Shown here: one piece after another, positions 1 through 10,663 of the stretch | Layout of the letters: the number at the start of each line of letters is the position of its first letter | Numbering within the stretch: position 1 is the stretch's first letter | Source of the DNA: Sporopachydermia quercuum | Taxonomy: Eukaryota; Ascomycota; Sporopachydermiomycetes; Sporopachydermiales; Sporopachydermiaceae | DNA: 64,000 bases | Assembly: GCA_001599295.1 (NCBI GenBank) | Contig: BCGN01000002.1 | Location: 186,001-250,000, forward strand | Reading direction: 5' to 3' | Position numbers and translations under genes: made by a program | Notes under the pieces: model-generated | Seen by the model: the letters and a program-made list of their open reading frames with translations, nothing else | Told to the model about the DNA's origin: nothing | Databases searched by the model: none

Positions 1-693
1 ACGTATTCCCAGTCGATATCAACACCATCGGCACCGTATTGCTCTAGTACGTTTATAACGGAGTTTACAAAGCTTACTCGCTGGGGTTGTGAATTCAAAT
101 ATGCGCGGAAATGACGTCTGAATGACCATCCCCCGATAGACAGCATTGTTTTCAAATGCGGATACTTCCGTTTTGCTTGGAATAGCTGTTGAAAATTACA
201 ATCTTTTCCCATAGGTCCTTTTGTCGTTGTGGCTCCTAGGTCCCCCCAGAGGTCTGATAGAGCTAATTGTCCACTAGGAGCAATATCTAGGAACGCATAA
301 ATGAGATGAGTAATTTTGTCCAAAGGTAGATTTTTGATATGATGCTGTTTGTAGCGCATCCAGCTAGCATTTGTTAGTATTGTTGAATATGGTGGGATTC
401 TGAAGTCGAAATGAGAGAAAAGAATAGGAAGCAGCATGGGAGTTCGTGATGAACACTGGAAAAACGAATGTTACCCGTATGTATCTAACAGTGGAAATAC
501 AATATAGATAGTTGCACATATCAAAGGACGGGACAATTAGCATAAACTTCTCTGGTGGGTTTTCTGGCCCTTGACTATCTGCTTTTCTTCTAATCTCTTC
601 AACTTTTTCACATGATATTAAATCATTCACACAATCAGCTTAGTATACATACCCTCCATAGTAAACGACTTGTCTGTATTCCGTTTTTGACAT
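1..693 (-). CDS. GH18 chitinase, 5' part (spliced, runs off window)
   Basis: Family 18 glycoside hydrolase that should hydrolyse chitin, as in cell-wall remodelling or separation. Exon 1 is 693-653, intron 652-364, exon 2 is 363-1 and continues beyond the window. The donor is GTATGT at 652-647, the branch point TACTAAC at 379-373 and the acceptor TAG at 366-364. Splicing joins QVVYYGG to WMRYKQHH in frame, giving the usual family start. Exon 2 shows THLIYAFLD, the SxGG strand LSIGGWSF and the catalytic DGVDIDWEY with its acid glutamate at 8-6. No signal peptide is visible at this start. It resembles the CTS2-like or bacterial-type fungal GH18 group more than S. cerevisiae CTS1 (inference). 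The C-terminal half lies outside the window. Confidence 0.9.
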
Positions 694-2210
694 TGTTATT
701 GGGTAAAATCACTGATATGTCTTTACTTTGTTTCACTTGCAATTAATCGAAGCTCTGCTGATGACGGTGAGAGGGCGTGAAATAAGACAAATTGGCTCGT
801 CTTGAAATCCACCTGATGAAGGAAGAGAACTGCAAATACTTGCGAGGCAGTAAATGGCAACAACAACTTTGCTCTCAGAGGCAATACTATTGATTGGACA
901 GGACTTGTACAGCTGTGATCTGCTTACCAAGAATCAAGATGAACCTTGAAACAATCTTTTTATTCAGCAGTAACTGATTCAGAATTGCGAAACTACTAAA
1001 ATTGCTGTATTCTGTAAGATCAAGTTCGCTAGTGTTCCTATAAGTTATTACAGCAGTATTAGTTGGCAGACACAAGTTACCAGGTAGCCTACTTTCCAGC
1101 AATAGTTCAAGTGCTGGTAAATTACCCCCAGTTATTTACCGCTAACTGACCAAACTGATTGCTAACTGATAAATCAACAAAGAGCTACCTACCTAATAAA
1201 TTATTTATTCTACGAGTAATAAACAGATACAACTACCTAAAGCACCAATCACAATATTCTGTTGCCCTTTTGATTTACCGTTTAAGTAAGTTACACATAG
1301 CAATACTGGCAGTTCAATAGATCAAATCTCAAAGCAAAAAGGAAACCTAGAAGACACTGAAAAGCCAATATTGACGAGTATGTTTATGGGTNCCACTAGT
1401 AATAGGGAAAAAGAATAGGATGTCTTTATTGGCGAGCTTCTTTTGACCGTTGCGAAAATGAATACAAATGATATACTAAGCGAACACAGAAATCCNAAAA
1501 GACTGACACAGAAATAAGGGGAGTAGAGTTTTATATCAAATAGTTTATTTGTGGTTGGAGAACTTAATTTTGAGACATCAATAAGATCGATATAGCTTGT
1601 TTTGAGAGGTTGAGAATGTAGTATATAGGGTTGGAAACAAATTTAATGGTCAACGATATTAACAATTGCTTTGCGTTGTCATTTTAATAGGGAATTTTTT
1701 ATAAAAAATGCTTCTATTTCAAGCGCACATTGAGAGCTTCGATCATTTTTGTATGTTTTCAATGGCAAATAACGTTACAGTTAAGCTTAGTTATATTATT
1801 ATTCTATATTGAGCAAAACGTTAATTCTTCTTCATAAACTTAAAACTCTTCCCTCTACATAATTGCATTTCTCGATTCCTGTCACATTATCTTTATTTTC
1901 CTTTTCCTTTCTTTTCTATTTCTTTTGAATGTCTCTACTTTCCGTCTTTGCTTTTCCTTGTAATATATCTCACATTCTACTTCTCATTATCAAGTTACGG
2001 TTTTAGCTAGTAATAGAAGGCCGCTCGTAACCATCTGCAACTTATACACAGTTTCTACCTATGTCCTACGTCTACTGATGTTCCAATTATAAATCATGCA
2101 GTGATATATATTTACCTCAGTTCTCTGCTTCCCTGTTCCACTAACTATGAAAATTGTTTCCATCCCATTTATAGCGTCCAAAAACCATCGCGAACAGACC
2201 AATCACTTCC
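694..2210. other. intergenic, 1.5 kb
   Basis: Upstream of the chitinase and downstream of the Nudix gene. It is AT-rich. Two short minus-strand open frames (about 733-930 and 887-1102) lack a convincing ATG or family signal. Single N bases lie at 1392 and 1496. I see no gene here. Confidence 0.5.
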
Positions 2211-3281
2211 TCATCTAACAGGAAATGGCATAGCTCTATGTAATCTATGAACCAGTTCCAAATAATCAGGCTCATTTTCAGGCGTTAAAACACCATGACG
2301 AATATAGAAATCAATCAAGACTAGCGCACAGTTTGGTTTGAAGTGGCCAGCGAGCATTTCTTCTTGTATTTGCTTAAATTGCATTAAATAAAACTCTTCA
2401 ACTTCGCCATCAATTGGCGTAAGTTGCATACCATTCTGGAGCTCAAGATCATATATATACTCAACTTCTGGTTGCACTTTCACTTTATAGTTCGTACTGC
2501 TAAAACCAACATCTTCAAGAGATTTAATTGGCTCCTCTTGATATATATAGGAAACAACACCAACAGGTTTGGCATTTCTTTTAACATAATCTCCATGTAA
2601 ACCAGCTTCTTCATAACACTCTTTCAGTACTGTTTGAAAAATTCCCATTCCATCACCAATACCTCCGCCAACAGTATTATCAAGCATACAGGGAAACGTA
2701 GGCTTGTCAATTGACCTCCTTGGAATCCACAGTTTTGCCTTCTCAAAATCCTCAGGTTCTAATGTGTCAGGTATATAGCCATTGACGTGAACTCCATACA
2801 TGACAAAGCCCATCAGGGGAGCCACAGCTCTTTCGATCTGTAGATATGGTACTCTATTAGGTGCAAATACTGTATACTTTTCAAATCGCCATTCGGCATC
2901 GGCGCCAGCAACTCTATAATCTCGAATTCTATCGGCAAATTGGCCCAGAGCTTCATTTCTAGCTTCGTACGTAACCAAGCTAGGATGAATAGTCAATGTT
3001 TTACTGACTGTATCTATTATTAATGGAGGTATGTTACCCTCGCTAGGGGTAAAATAATCANCTTCATCTTCATATTCATCTGTGAGAATTGCGCTGAATT
3101 CATAAATTATCCGTGGAATAACATAACCAATAACAGTACTGAGATCGTGTGTATAAAATTTATACAACTTAGAGAGTTCTTCTGACTGTTCTACTTCTAA
3201 GTTACTATAAGCAGGGAATGTGTCGACAGAGTCGACAATCTCTTTAAGGCTGGAGAATTTTTTATTAGATTTTGGAGACAT
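2211..3281 (-). CDS. thiamine-type Nudix hydrolase (YJR142W-like)
   Basis: 356 residues with an N-terminal DUF4743-like region (about 1-170) followed by a Nudix domain. The Nudix box spans about residues 205-228 and ends KECYEEAGL, matching the REUXEEXGU core. The first glutamate of the classic box is replaced by glycine, which I recall as common in this subfamily. The family is related to the Nudix part of thiamine pyrophosphokinase-like proteins. S. cerevisiae YJR142W is reported to remove oxidised, toxic forms of thiamine diphosphate. That activity is inferred here from the family. The start ATG at 3281 is followed by a normal open frame. One codon (near residue 74) contains the N at 3061. 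The gene is divergent from RDS3 with about 1.2 kb between. Confidence 0.85.
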   Translation of the reverse strand: MSPKSNKKFSSLKEIVDSVDTFPAYSNLEVEQSEELSKLYKFYTHDLSTVIGYVIPRIIYEFSAILTDEYEDEXDYFTPSEGNIPPLIIDTVSKTLTIHPSLVTYEARNEALGQFADRIRDYRVAGADAEWRFEKYTVFAPNRVPYLQIERAVAPLMGFVMYGVHVNGYIPDTLEPEDFEKAKLWIPRRSIDKPTFPCMLDNTVGGGIGDGMGIFQTVLKECYEEAGLHGDYVKRNAKPVGVVSYIYQEEPIKSLEDVGFSSTNYKVKVQPEVEYIYDLELQNGMQLTPIDGEVEEFYLMQFKQIQEEMLAGHFKPNCALVLIDFYIRHGVLTPENEPDYLELVHRLHRAMPFPVR

Positions 3282-4524
3282 ATTTTGCAGATCGGTTCTA
3301 TTAATAGAATTATATTATGGCTCTGGTTATTTTTATGTTTTGGAGCTGCTGGAAGGTCAGCTCAATAGGAAGATTCTTAGCAATTGAGAATAAAATAAAA
3401 AGAGTAAATGAAGGGAAAACAGAGGGTAGGAAGACTGCAACGATTTTTGATGTTGGGAGGAAAACTTTAAAGTTACCGCATTGTCATGCGTGTATTATGC
3501 TCTTGGGATTAAAGTGAACTTTCTACAGGAATGGTGGAGGTGCTCTGTTGATGGTAGTTCAATAGAGGAATACGAAAGGAAGGTATTAGAAAAAAGTAGT
3601 TCTTGAAATTTTTGTTCAGATAGAGATAATTTCAACTGTTTCGTAATAAGCTGATTAGATCTAAATGAACAAATACTGGACAAATAGCAAATGAAGTAGC
3701 TGCTGATTTACATTTTAAGTTCACTATTTAGTGCAATGAAAGTATTGAACTTTAATTTAATAAAAAAAAGGGAAAACAGGAGATGACTTAGTAAACAAAA
3801 TATAGTTGATATTTACAAGAAAGAAACAACACTGGTATATATATCATGCATTTGATAACGTATTGTGCTGCAATAGTACTGGCTTCAAAGATACGTTTTA
3901 ATGATATTAAATGCGCCATAGCCACNGTTGTAATTACCTTCATTAGAGTTCATAACCTTAAATTAAAACCGATTGAGTTAGTCACAACTTAATCTTTTCT
4001 CCTTCTATCTTTAACGAGAGTTTCAAGTAAATCTTCTATTTGTATCTACTATAATAGCAAAAAATTANATATTCATTATAAATTCCCTATTTGGTGCATC
4101 TATGCTGAAACCACTAGTGATATTTTGTCACTTTTTTTTATGTATGAATCTTTCTTAACTACACCTCAAAATCAACTGTTATTCAAATAAAGTTCCAAAC
4201 TTACTTTAAGCACAACGTCTTTTTACAACCTCTGATAGATACTAGATGGCTATCCTAAAGATATATTAATGATGAACCCGGAAATGATATCTTTACCATA
4301 TCCATCATTTCCGAGATATCCTTATCCTTAATATTTTTTTCTCTTCCTTTCTTTCCTTCCGAAATATATATTGTTGAGCTAGTTTTCCCACTACCCCGAC
4401 AGTTCTTTTCTTCCGAGCATTTAACATCACAAACCCAATAAAATCCTATTATAGTCTCAGATATTTGACGGGAGATCGATTGTACTTAGCAAGAACTGAA
4501 GCCAGTCGCCTATTTATTCCTTTC
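3282..4524. promoter_or_regulatory. divergent intergenic, Nudix gene / RDS3
   Basis: 1.24 kb between two divergent starts, so it should hold both promoters. It is AT-rich, with pyrimidine-rich runs at about 4340-4360 and N bases at 3926 and 4068. The short open frames inside have no family signal. No specific regulatory site is assigned. Confidence 0.4.
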
Positions 4525-5042
4525 ATGTCTCGACGCCATCCTGACTTAGTTCCGTGTTTAAAGCAACCGGGAATCACGATCGGCAAATTATGTGAGAAAT
4601 GCGACGGGAAATGTCCTGTGTGTGACAGTTTGGTGAACGCTAAATCGATTGTTCGGATATGCGATGAATGCGCCTTCGGCAAAGCTGGGGAGAAATGTAT
4701 ACTTTGTGGAGGAGAGGTATGTTGAATTTTGGAAACCGTTGGATTTTTAGGGTTGGAAGTTGTAGCTGTGAAACCGGAGAACTTAGGAAGAGGGTCAACC
4801 GAGATTTAAAGTCTCTGGAACGTATTTTAATGTTCAGAGTGTCCGAAAAGGCTTACTTGAAGTTTTCTAGTATATGTACTAACAATAGCTGGTATTTACT
4901 ACAGGGAGTTTCCGATGCACATTATTGCTATGAATGTGTTCGGACCGAGAAAGACCGAGATGGGTGTCCGAAGATCATAAATATCCCGTCATCTCGGAGT
5001 GATTTGTTCTATGAGAAGCGGAAGAACAATGGGTTTCGGTGA
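4525..5042 (+). CDS. RDS3: SF3b subunit Rds3/PHF5A (spliced)
   Basis: Small zinc-binding protein of the U2 snRNP SF3b complex, needed for branch-point recognition in pre-mRNA splicing. Exon 1 is 4525-4716, intron 4717-4904, exon 2 is 4905-5042. The donor is GTATGT at 4717, the branch point TACTAAC at 4877-4883 and the acceptor CAG at 4902-4904. The product is 109 residues, against about 107-110 in yeast and human. The start [11 protein letters not shown], then [28 protein letters not shown] and DRDGCPKI give the knotted zinc-finger cysteine pattern. The join GGE to GVSDAHYC restores the conserved sequence exactly. The 3' end converges on SYT1, as in S. cerevisiae YPR094W/YPR095C. A splicing-factor gene that itself carries an intron could be autoregulated, but nothing here proves it. 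Confidence 0.95.
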
Positions 5043-5227
5043 AGGAAAGCGGAAATGATGGGTTGGAAGTACAAGAAATATGTAAATAAGAGTAACGTGG
5101 GAACTAATATCTGAAACAATAACGGAATAAGTAACGGAAACCAAAGCGAGGAATCTCGGAATTAATGTAATTCATCATAAACATGTATCATTTACTACGT
5201 AAATCACTATATAGAGTAATTCGTTCA

Positions 5228-8200
5228 TTAGCTCATTCTTTCTCTGCTATCCAGTAGCAGATTCCGGTTTCCTCCGTCGTTAGGAACTCGGCTCGGCTTT
5301 GAATCGGATTTAATCGGCGATACATTATTCGAGTCCATCCGAGTTTCTGCCGTAACGAATCGCTGTAATGATGTAGCTGGTGATGACGTGATCGTTAAAG
5401 GTGTTTCATTTATGGATTGGCAAAATTTTGAGTTCTTGGGGCTATTTCCTTTTGTGGGGGTCAATTCGGAAGAGTTCGGAATAAGATTAGGTTGAAGTAT
5501 ATGTATATCTTCCGCACCACAAAAGTAATCGGCTCCAGAACCAGAAGATGAACCAGAAGCTGAGGCTTTCCGAATATTTGGTTCTCTCATAGGTGATTTT
5601 TGAATAGTGGCAACGGAAGTGAAATACCGAGTTAAATCTTCAATCGGGTCCTCTTCCGATCCGGCTTCATTTTCGGACTCGCAGTCGGACTCAGGATCTG
5701 CTTCCGAGATTTCCTCTGNTATCTGTTCCGATATCTCAGAGTTGCTTAGATCTGCATTCTCCGTTTTCTCTTTATTCTCTTCGTCATTAACGTTATTTAT
5801 TTCTTCAGCTTGCGTTTGTTCCTCCTGAATCAACCCATAATCATCCGACGGTCGGGCAATAAATATATCAAACTCACAACACATGTAATTCAAGTACGCC
5901 GTAAGTCGGAATAACTTAAACCATAGCGGACACAGTCGGAGCCCTAATTGTTCCGCTGCCGAGACGATTGCCGTTTGTGTCTTAGAACTAAATGGGACAA
6001 GTATATGCAACTTCCGAGCTTCCGATATTTCATTAGCAAGAATCTTTTCCGTTTTCTCCCTATTATTAGTTAACTGCTCAATATGGGTAGATAGCCGAGC
6101 TTTGGTAGTAGCTAATTTGACTTCAAACGGATCATCACCTGCGGAAAATGTCTGTGAATCGGAAGATAACGCTTCAATAAAGTGGTTCATTGCCGCAATA
6201 TAGTTTATTAGTTTGCACCACCCTAAGATTTCTATTTCTGGCGAAGGGGCAGAAACGTCGGGACTCAAGGAAAATACTGGAGAATCTCGGGTTTTGAGGA
6301 AATGAGAGATCCCGTTTTTGTCAATGAGGACAAAACAGTTGTGTTCCGAGTTTTTCCGTGGTCGTAGACATAACATCCCGTTTGTGGGGATTGAGAAAAC
6401 AGGAGAAAATCCATCAATAGGATTCAATACGATGTTTGTTATTTTTGGCAGGGAAGTATTTTCTGTACTATAAGTATCTGACAAGTCTTCAGGAATATTA
6501 AAGTTATTTGCCATGTTTTCTGTTTTCCCTTCATTATCGTGTGGTAATATCTGTATTGTTTCCGCTATTGTTTCCTGAGCTTCCGATTCTAATTTTTGTT
6601 CGACAATACTGATGTCTGGAACTAAAGCTGTGAATTTGGCCTCATCAGTAAGTTTTTCCGTTATGACTTCCGCTTTTCCTTCAGAATGCAAAATATTTAC
6701 ACCTTGCTCAGGTTGTGCTTCCGATATATCCGTAAGTCTACTTCCACTCTCTATTTCAGTTTCGAGTATCTTTTCCGCTTTCATTTCGGTTCTTTCACCT
6801 GCTTGGGCTTCCGATTTCTTCCGAGCTATCAGATCGCATTCCTGATTTATCCGGACTATTACTGACATATCTTTAACTAAATACACGTGATCAAAACACA
6901 CTATAATTCCATATTGTCTCCATTTAAACCTTCCTGAGCGGAGTCTTTTATTTTCTCGACGATATAAAACTCCCGTTCTCACTACTTTCAATCGTATTAG
7001 CTTTTCATCGGAAACTACCGGATGAGAAATCGGTAAAATAGCTGAGACTTCCCCCGAACCTGTTCGAAGATTTAAAGTTTCTGTTTCTAATAGTGGATTA
7101 AACNTTGGTAGAGGTTTTGAGGTAGAAAACCGGAAGGGAATTAGCGGGGAGTGGATGATTTTATCCCGAAACGTTCCAAAGTCCTCATCAGCTCCGGTGT
7201 CGGTTTCATCTATCCCTAAATCATACTGGGGCTCAATCGGTAACTTGGTAGTTAAATCCGGTCGAAGTGAACTGAGCTCCTCGGACATGATTACTTCATA
7301 CGGATCAACCCAATCACGTGATAACGGCCAAGAGATCAAAGCCGAGGCTTTTCGACCCCATGTGGCACTTGAACCGAACCCATAGCCCGATGAGCCGGAA
7401 GCTGAACCAGTACCGCTAATTTCATGTGAAATTTCATCTTGACCGCTTTCATGTTTCGCTCTGACAAATGGTTTTATGATTACATTATCATAAAAACATT
7501 CAAGCATACATTTATTGACAAACTCTGATTGTGTTCCTAAACCTAATTTCACGTTCCGAACATATGCTTGTTTAGTGATTTTAGTCTTATTGTTCGGATT
7601 AAACCAATCGGTATGCAGCATCAGTAAGCTGAACGTTACTAGATGGGCATCACTTTCCGAGGCAAATATACCAGGATTACATTCAACGTATCTTTCGGAT
7701 AAACTTTCAAGGACTAAATCGATTTGTTGAGTTTCCTTCGGTAAATTTGCCCAAAGGAGAAATTTCCTCAGCGAAATATCCAACGGTTCATCCATGAAGT
7801 CAAAGAGCTGAAGGTAAAGCTGGAGACATTTTTTGATGAAAAGGGCATCTGAAGATTTAAAAACCATGGATAACTGATGCGTTCCATGCAAATCTTGCAT
7901 AACTTGCATATACTGTGCAGGAGATTGTGAAGGAGAGGGAGGGGGAAGAACTGAGCCAGAGTGCGAAGTTTCGGCCTTGCAACTTCTCCGAATTGGGTTG
8001 GCCGCCTGATCTTTATCCGAGGATGTCATTAACAGATTTCCTAATGAGGAAAGCATTCGGTTATTCTTAATCTTGCGGTCCTGGTCTAGAGATCCTACTG
8101 TTCGACTTCTCCGGCGGTTTCCGGGACTGGAAACGGTGAAGGCAGGCATTTTTTTCTTATCGGGCGAAGTCGGAGACGGCAAGGAATCACATCGGAGCAA

Positions 8201-9706
8201 TACTTCCTGTTCTAAAGGTTCCGAGACTGCTATAGATGGCCGAGGAGATGCCTTGTTGGGCGTGACCGAATTGTTCCGAAGGGCGTTAGGTTCACACTTA
8301 TTGTCCATTATCTCGCCGGGATCCGAGAGATCTCCATCATCTTCCCCGATATCGGATGACGTGGTCCGAAAAATAACCGGCAGGGATAAATCGGTATCGG
8401 AGGACGTAAACAACGAGAGTGTCCGTCGTTTGAGTTTTTGTAAGGGATTCAATGGACCAGAATTGTTCCATGCAGAGGATATAGAAGAGGATGATTTGAT
8501 CCGACGGTTCACGGGTTTTATATTAGGTTTGCTTGGCTCTGTCTCTACCCGGTTTGGTTCCTCAAACGTGATTGAAGGCACCCGATTAGAGTTATTCCGA
8601 TCGCGCATTCTAGTCATGGGTAAAGACAGTTGATCCAGTAGCGCGTCTTGTTCCTGGTCTGGTTTCATCCTTGTTCCGTTATACCCGATTGAGTAAGTTT
8701 GCGAACGAGGGCGCAGAGATGGGATGCTTCCGGGTGAAAATGGGATCACGTTTGAGTTTGATTCCCGATACGGAGTAAAATAGTCTTCCGAAAGCTCTAA
8801 ATTAGGCGAGTCCATGGGTGAATTCGGGACTGAAACAGCTGTAATTGGGTTATTTCTAGAGTTTCGCGACGGCCTGGATGCCTGGGATGTAGATCTTTTC
8901 CTCAATTCGGACGAAATCGAGAATTGTCGGCCTTTCCGATTCAACCGCTGTAAAATACCAATGGAAGATGAGTTATTGGATAATCCTGTATATGGTGAAG
9001 GATCAAGCCGAAGTTTATTGAAAAATCCGGATCGGCTTGTTCTGAGAGCTCCCGAAGAAGGTAATGCCGAGTTTCCTGGAGGTAAAGCCGAGCTTGCCGA
9101 ATTTGTTGAGTTCCCCATAACATCCTCGTTAGGAATAGGGTTTCGGCCTAAGTTCGGATCGGAACTATCATTAGGAATAACAGAATCTTCCGATTCTTTC
9201 CGACCATTCCGTTTCATTCCAAATGGCCGAAGGTTAAACCCTATTGACGACACAGACGTAGATGAGCCACTAAAATTGGAATTATTGGTACTAGACCCTA
9301 AACTAAGAATATTTGGCTGGTCTCTTTCCTGTTCGGGTTCGGGTTCCGTTTGTTTGGAGTCGCTCGTCTCAGATGCAATCGGAGGTTCAGAGGACTTTCT
9401 CCGAGATTTCCCAAATCCGAAAATTTTATAATTACCCCGCTTTGCAGTATCTGCTGTTTGTGGTAATTCCAGTAAATTGCGATCTATTGTTATTTCTACA
9501 CTATCAGTAATATCTGATTCCGAATGTTGCGAACTTCGGGATTTCTCAGACCCGAAGTTTTCCGTGGAATGTCCCATAACTCCATTTATCCCCACATCAA
9601 GTTCCGGTTTCTCTTCCGGTTCCGTCTCCGTTCCCGCAATTGAGGCCGTTCCTGAATGACCCAAAGATTTGGATCTCTTCCGAAGTCCCAATGATAGTAC
9701 CGGCAT
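5228..9706 (-). CDS. SYT1: Arf guanine nucleotide exchange factor Syt1 (Sec7 + PH)
   Basis: About 1492 residues from the ATG at 9706. The open frame extends 7 codons upstream only through a GTG. A long Ser-rich, low-complexity N-terminus (1 to about 590) precedes a Sec7 domain at about 600-810, seen in LDISLRKFLLWANLPKETQQ, with the catalytic glutamate finger in PKETQQID, and in ECNPGIF and FSLLMLHTD. A PH domain follows and is split: TGVLYRRENKRLRSGRFKWR near 905-930, then ISHFLKTRDS and ILGWCKLINYIAAMNHFIEA near 1125-1180. About 170 residues of acidic sequence lie between. Sec7 proteins load GTP on Arf/Arl GTPases at Golgi and plasma membranes; Syt1 acts on Arl1/Arf in yeast. The tail is acidic and Ser-rich. 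N bases lie at 5719 and 7104. Confidence 0.92.
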   Translation of the reverse strand: MPVLSLGLRKRSKSLGHSGTASIAGTETEPEEKPELDVGINGVMGHSTENFGSEKSRSSQHSESDITDSVEITIDRNLLELPQTADTAKRGNYKIFGFGKSRRKSSEPPIASETSDSKQTEPEPEQERDQPNILSLGSSTNNSNFSGSSTSVSSIGFNLRPFGMKRNGRKESEDSVIPNDSSDPNLGRNPIPNEDVMGNSTNSASSALPPGNSALPSSGALRTSRSGFFNKLRLDPSPYTGLSNNSSSIGILQRLNRKGRQFSISSELRKRSTSQASRPSRNSRNNPITAVSVPNSPMDSPNLELSEDYFTPYRESNSNVIPFSPGSIPSLRPRSQTYSIGYNGTRMKPDQEQDALLDQLSLPMTRMRDRNNSNRVPSITFEEPNRVETEPSKPNIKPVNRRIKSSSSISSAWNNSGPLNPLQKLKRRTLSLFTSSDTDLSLPVIFRTTSSDIGEDDGDLSDPGEIMDNKCEPNALRNNSVTPNKASPRPSIAVSEPLEQEVLLRCDSLPSPTSPDKKKMPAFTVSSPGNRRRSRTVGSLDQDRKIKNNRMLSSLGNLLMTSSDKDQAANPIRRSCKAETSHSGSVLPPPSPSQSPAQYMQVMQDLHGTHQLSMVFKSSDALFIKKCLQLYLQLFDFMDEPLDISLRKFLLWANLPKETQQIDLVLESLSERYVECNPGIFASESDAHLVTFSLLMLHTDWFNPNNKTKITKQAYVRNVKLGLGTQSEFVNKCMLECFYDNVIIKPFVRAKHESGQDEISHEISGTGSASGSSGYGFGSSATWGRKASALISWPLSRDWVDPYEVIMSEELSSLRPDLTTKLPIEPQYDLGIDETDTGADEDFGTFRDKIIHSPLIPFRFSTSKPLPXFNPLLETETLNLRTGSGEVSAILPISHPVVSDEKLIRLKVVRTGVLYRRENKRLRSGRFKWRQYGIIVCFDHVYLVKDMSVIVRINQECDLIARKKSEAQAGERTEMKAEKILETEIESGSRLTDISEAQPEQGVNILHSEGKAEVITEKLTDEAKFTALVPDISIVEQKLESEAQETIAETIQILPHDNEGKTENMANNFNIPEDLSDTYSTENTSLPKITNIVLNPIDGFSPVFSIPTNGMLCLRPRKNSEHNCFVLIDKNGISHFLKTRDSPVFSLSPDVSAPSPEIEILGWCKLINYIAAMNHFIEALSSDSQTFSAGDDPFEVKLATTKARLSTHIEQLTNNREKTEKILANEISEARKLHILVPFSSKTQTAIVSAAEQLGLRLCPLWFKLFRLTAYLNYMCCEFDIFIARPSDDYGLIQEEQTQAEEINNVNDEENKEKTENADLSNSEISEQIXEEISEADPESDCESENEAGSEEDPIEDLTRYFTSVATIQKSPMREPNIRKASASGSSSGSGADYFCGAEDIHILQPNLIPNSSELTPTKGNSPKNSKFCQSINETPLTITSSPATSLQRFVTAETRMDSNNVSPIKSDSKPSRVPNDGGNRNLLLDSRERMS

Positions 9707-10663
9707 TATACCTAAATGGGAAATCACTAGATCATTGATTTAAGCTTCCAAGATGTACCAACCTAAACTGTTCCGAGATTCTCCGAGATCTTTTCCGTTC
9801 TATACTCTTTCTCCATCGACCACGACCACGATCAATGGTTCAATTACTATGCAAATGACGTTGGGGTCAACGATACACAAATTATAACACCAGAGTCTTC
9901 TCACAGTTAGGACTTCGACAAAAAACAGCGAGACTTAATAATCAACTCAAGTGATAGTGTCTTCTCCATTATTTATCGCTGATTGTTGGCAAATTTCCGT
10001 TAATATTGCGTGAAAGAGTTGATAAACGCTGTGCCAGGTGTTCAGTGAAGGAAGAAAAATCATGGTTTCCGAAATATTTGAGGGGTTGAGAATATAATAT
10101 CCGGTTTGTCTCGGTTCGGTTTCCGGACTGATGATGAAAGGGATGGTTTTGAAGACTAATACAGTTTATGGTTTGCACTAAAATCAAATATAGTTAGAGT
10201 TTAGTAAACTTTATTTTAAAGTCGAAACCTTATATCTTGGTTCGTGTCGCAAAAAATTAATTGTAAGGGAGGAAGTCTTCTTTCTTCTCTTTGTGTGATA
10301 TCAATTGGTATTCATCAGCAAGTATAATGGATTAGGAACAGAAGAAGGAATGAATGTTTGTTTAGAATAAATAAACACGGAACGGAAGAACTCGGAAAGG
10401 TCGGCTCTTTGGTTTTTGTATTGAAGTTGTCTAAATTGGGATTATATCTGAATTGTTAGCAGTTTGTCCTTTCTGAAGGCAAATAACTATTGAAAAGTAA
10501 TTTTGGTAGATCGGGGAAGACGGTGATTATTACTGAAATAGCATCGGTAGGGAAGCTAGCAAAAGATACATTTCCGATTTTTTGGGGCGGAGCGGAACCG
10601 ATTCTCTAGTTGATTTATTTTGTTACACTTTTGGCAATCTGATTCACACATAATATCAGCGGA
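9707..10663. promoter_or_regulatory. divergent intergenic, SYT1 / LEC1
   Basis: 957 bp between the SYT1 and LEC1 starts. It should hold both promoters. S. cerevisiae has a small gene, YPR096C, in this position. A possible spliced minus-strand counterpart is listed separately. Several TTCCG/CGGAA pentamers cluster at 10380-10600. Confidence 0.4.
9969..10651 (-). CDS. speculative two-exon small gene between SYT1 and LEC1
   Basis: A 70-codon minus-strand open frame ending at 9969 has no ATG but begins just after a good 3' splice site: TACTAAA and CTAAC followed by TAG at 10180-10178. A short exon starting at ATG 10651 and ending at 10570 would join it in frame, giving 96 residues (MCESDCQKCNKINQLENRFR at the N-terminus and DFSSFTEHLAQRLSTLSRN near the C-terminus). 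The donor would have to be GTATCT at 10569, which is off-consensus, and the start lies only 12 bp from the divergent LEC1 ATG. The position and strand match S. cerevisiae YPR096C (104 residues), but I cannot confirm similarity. This could be chance. Confidence 0.22.

Noticed and set aside
8073-9431. Long plus-strand open frames of 186 and 205 codons inside SYT1
   Set aside because: They are antisense shadows of the Ser-rich SYT1 coding sequence, with no family signal.
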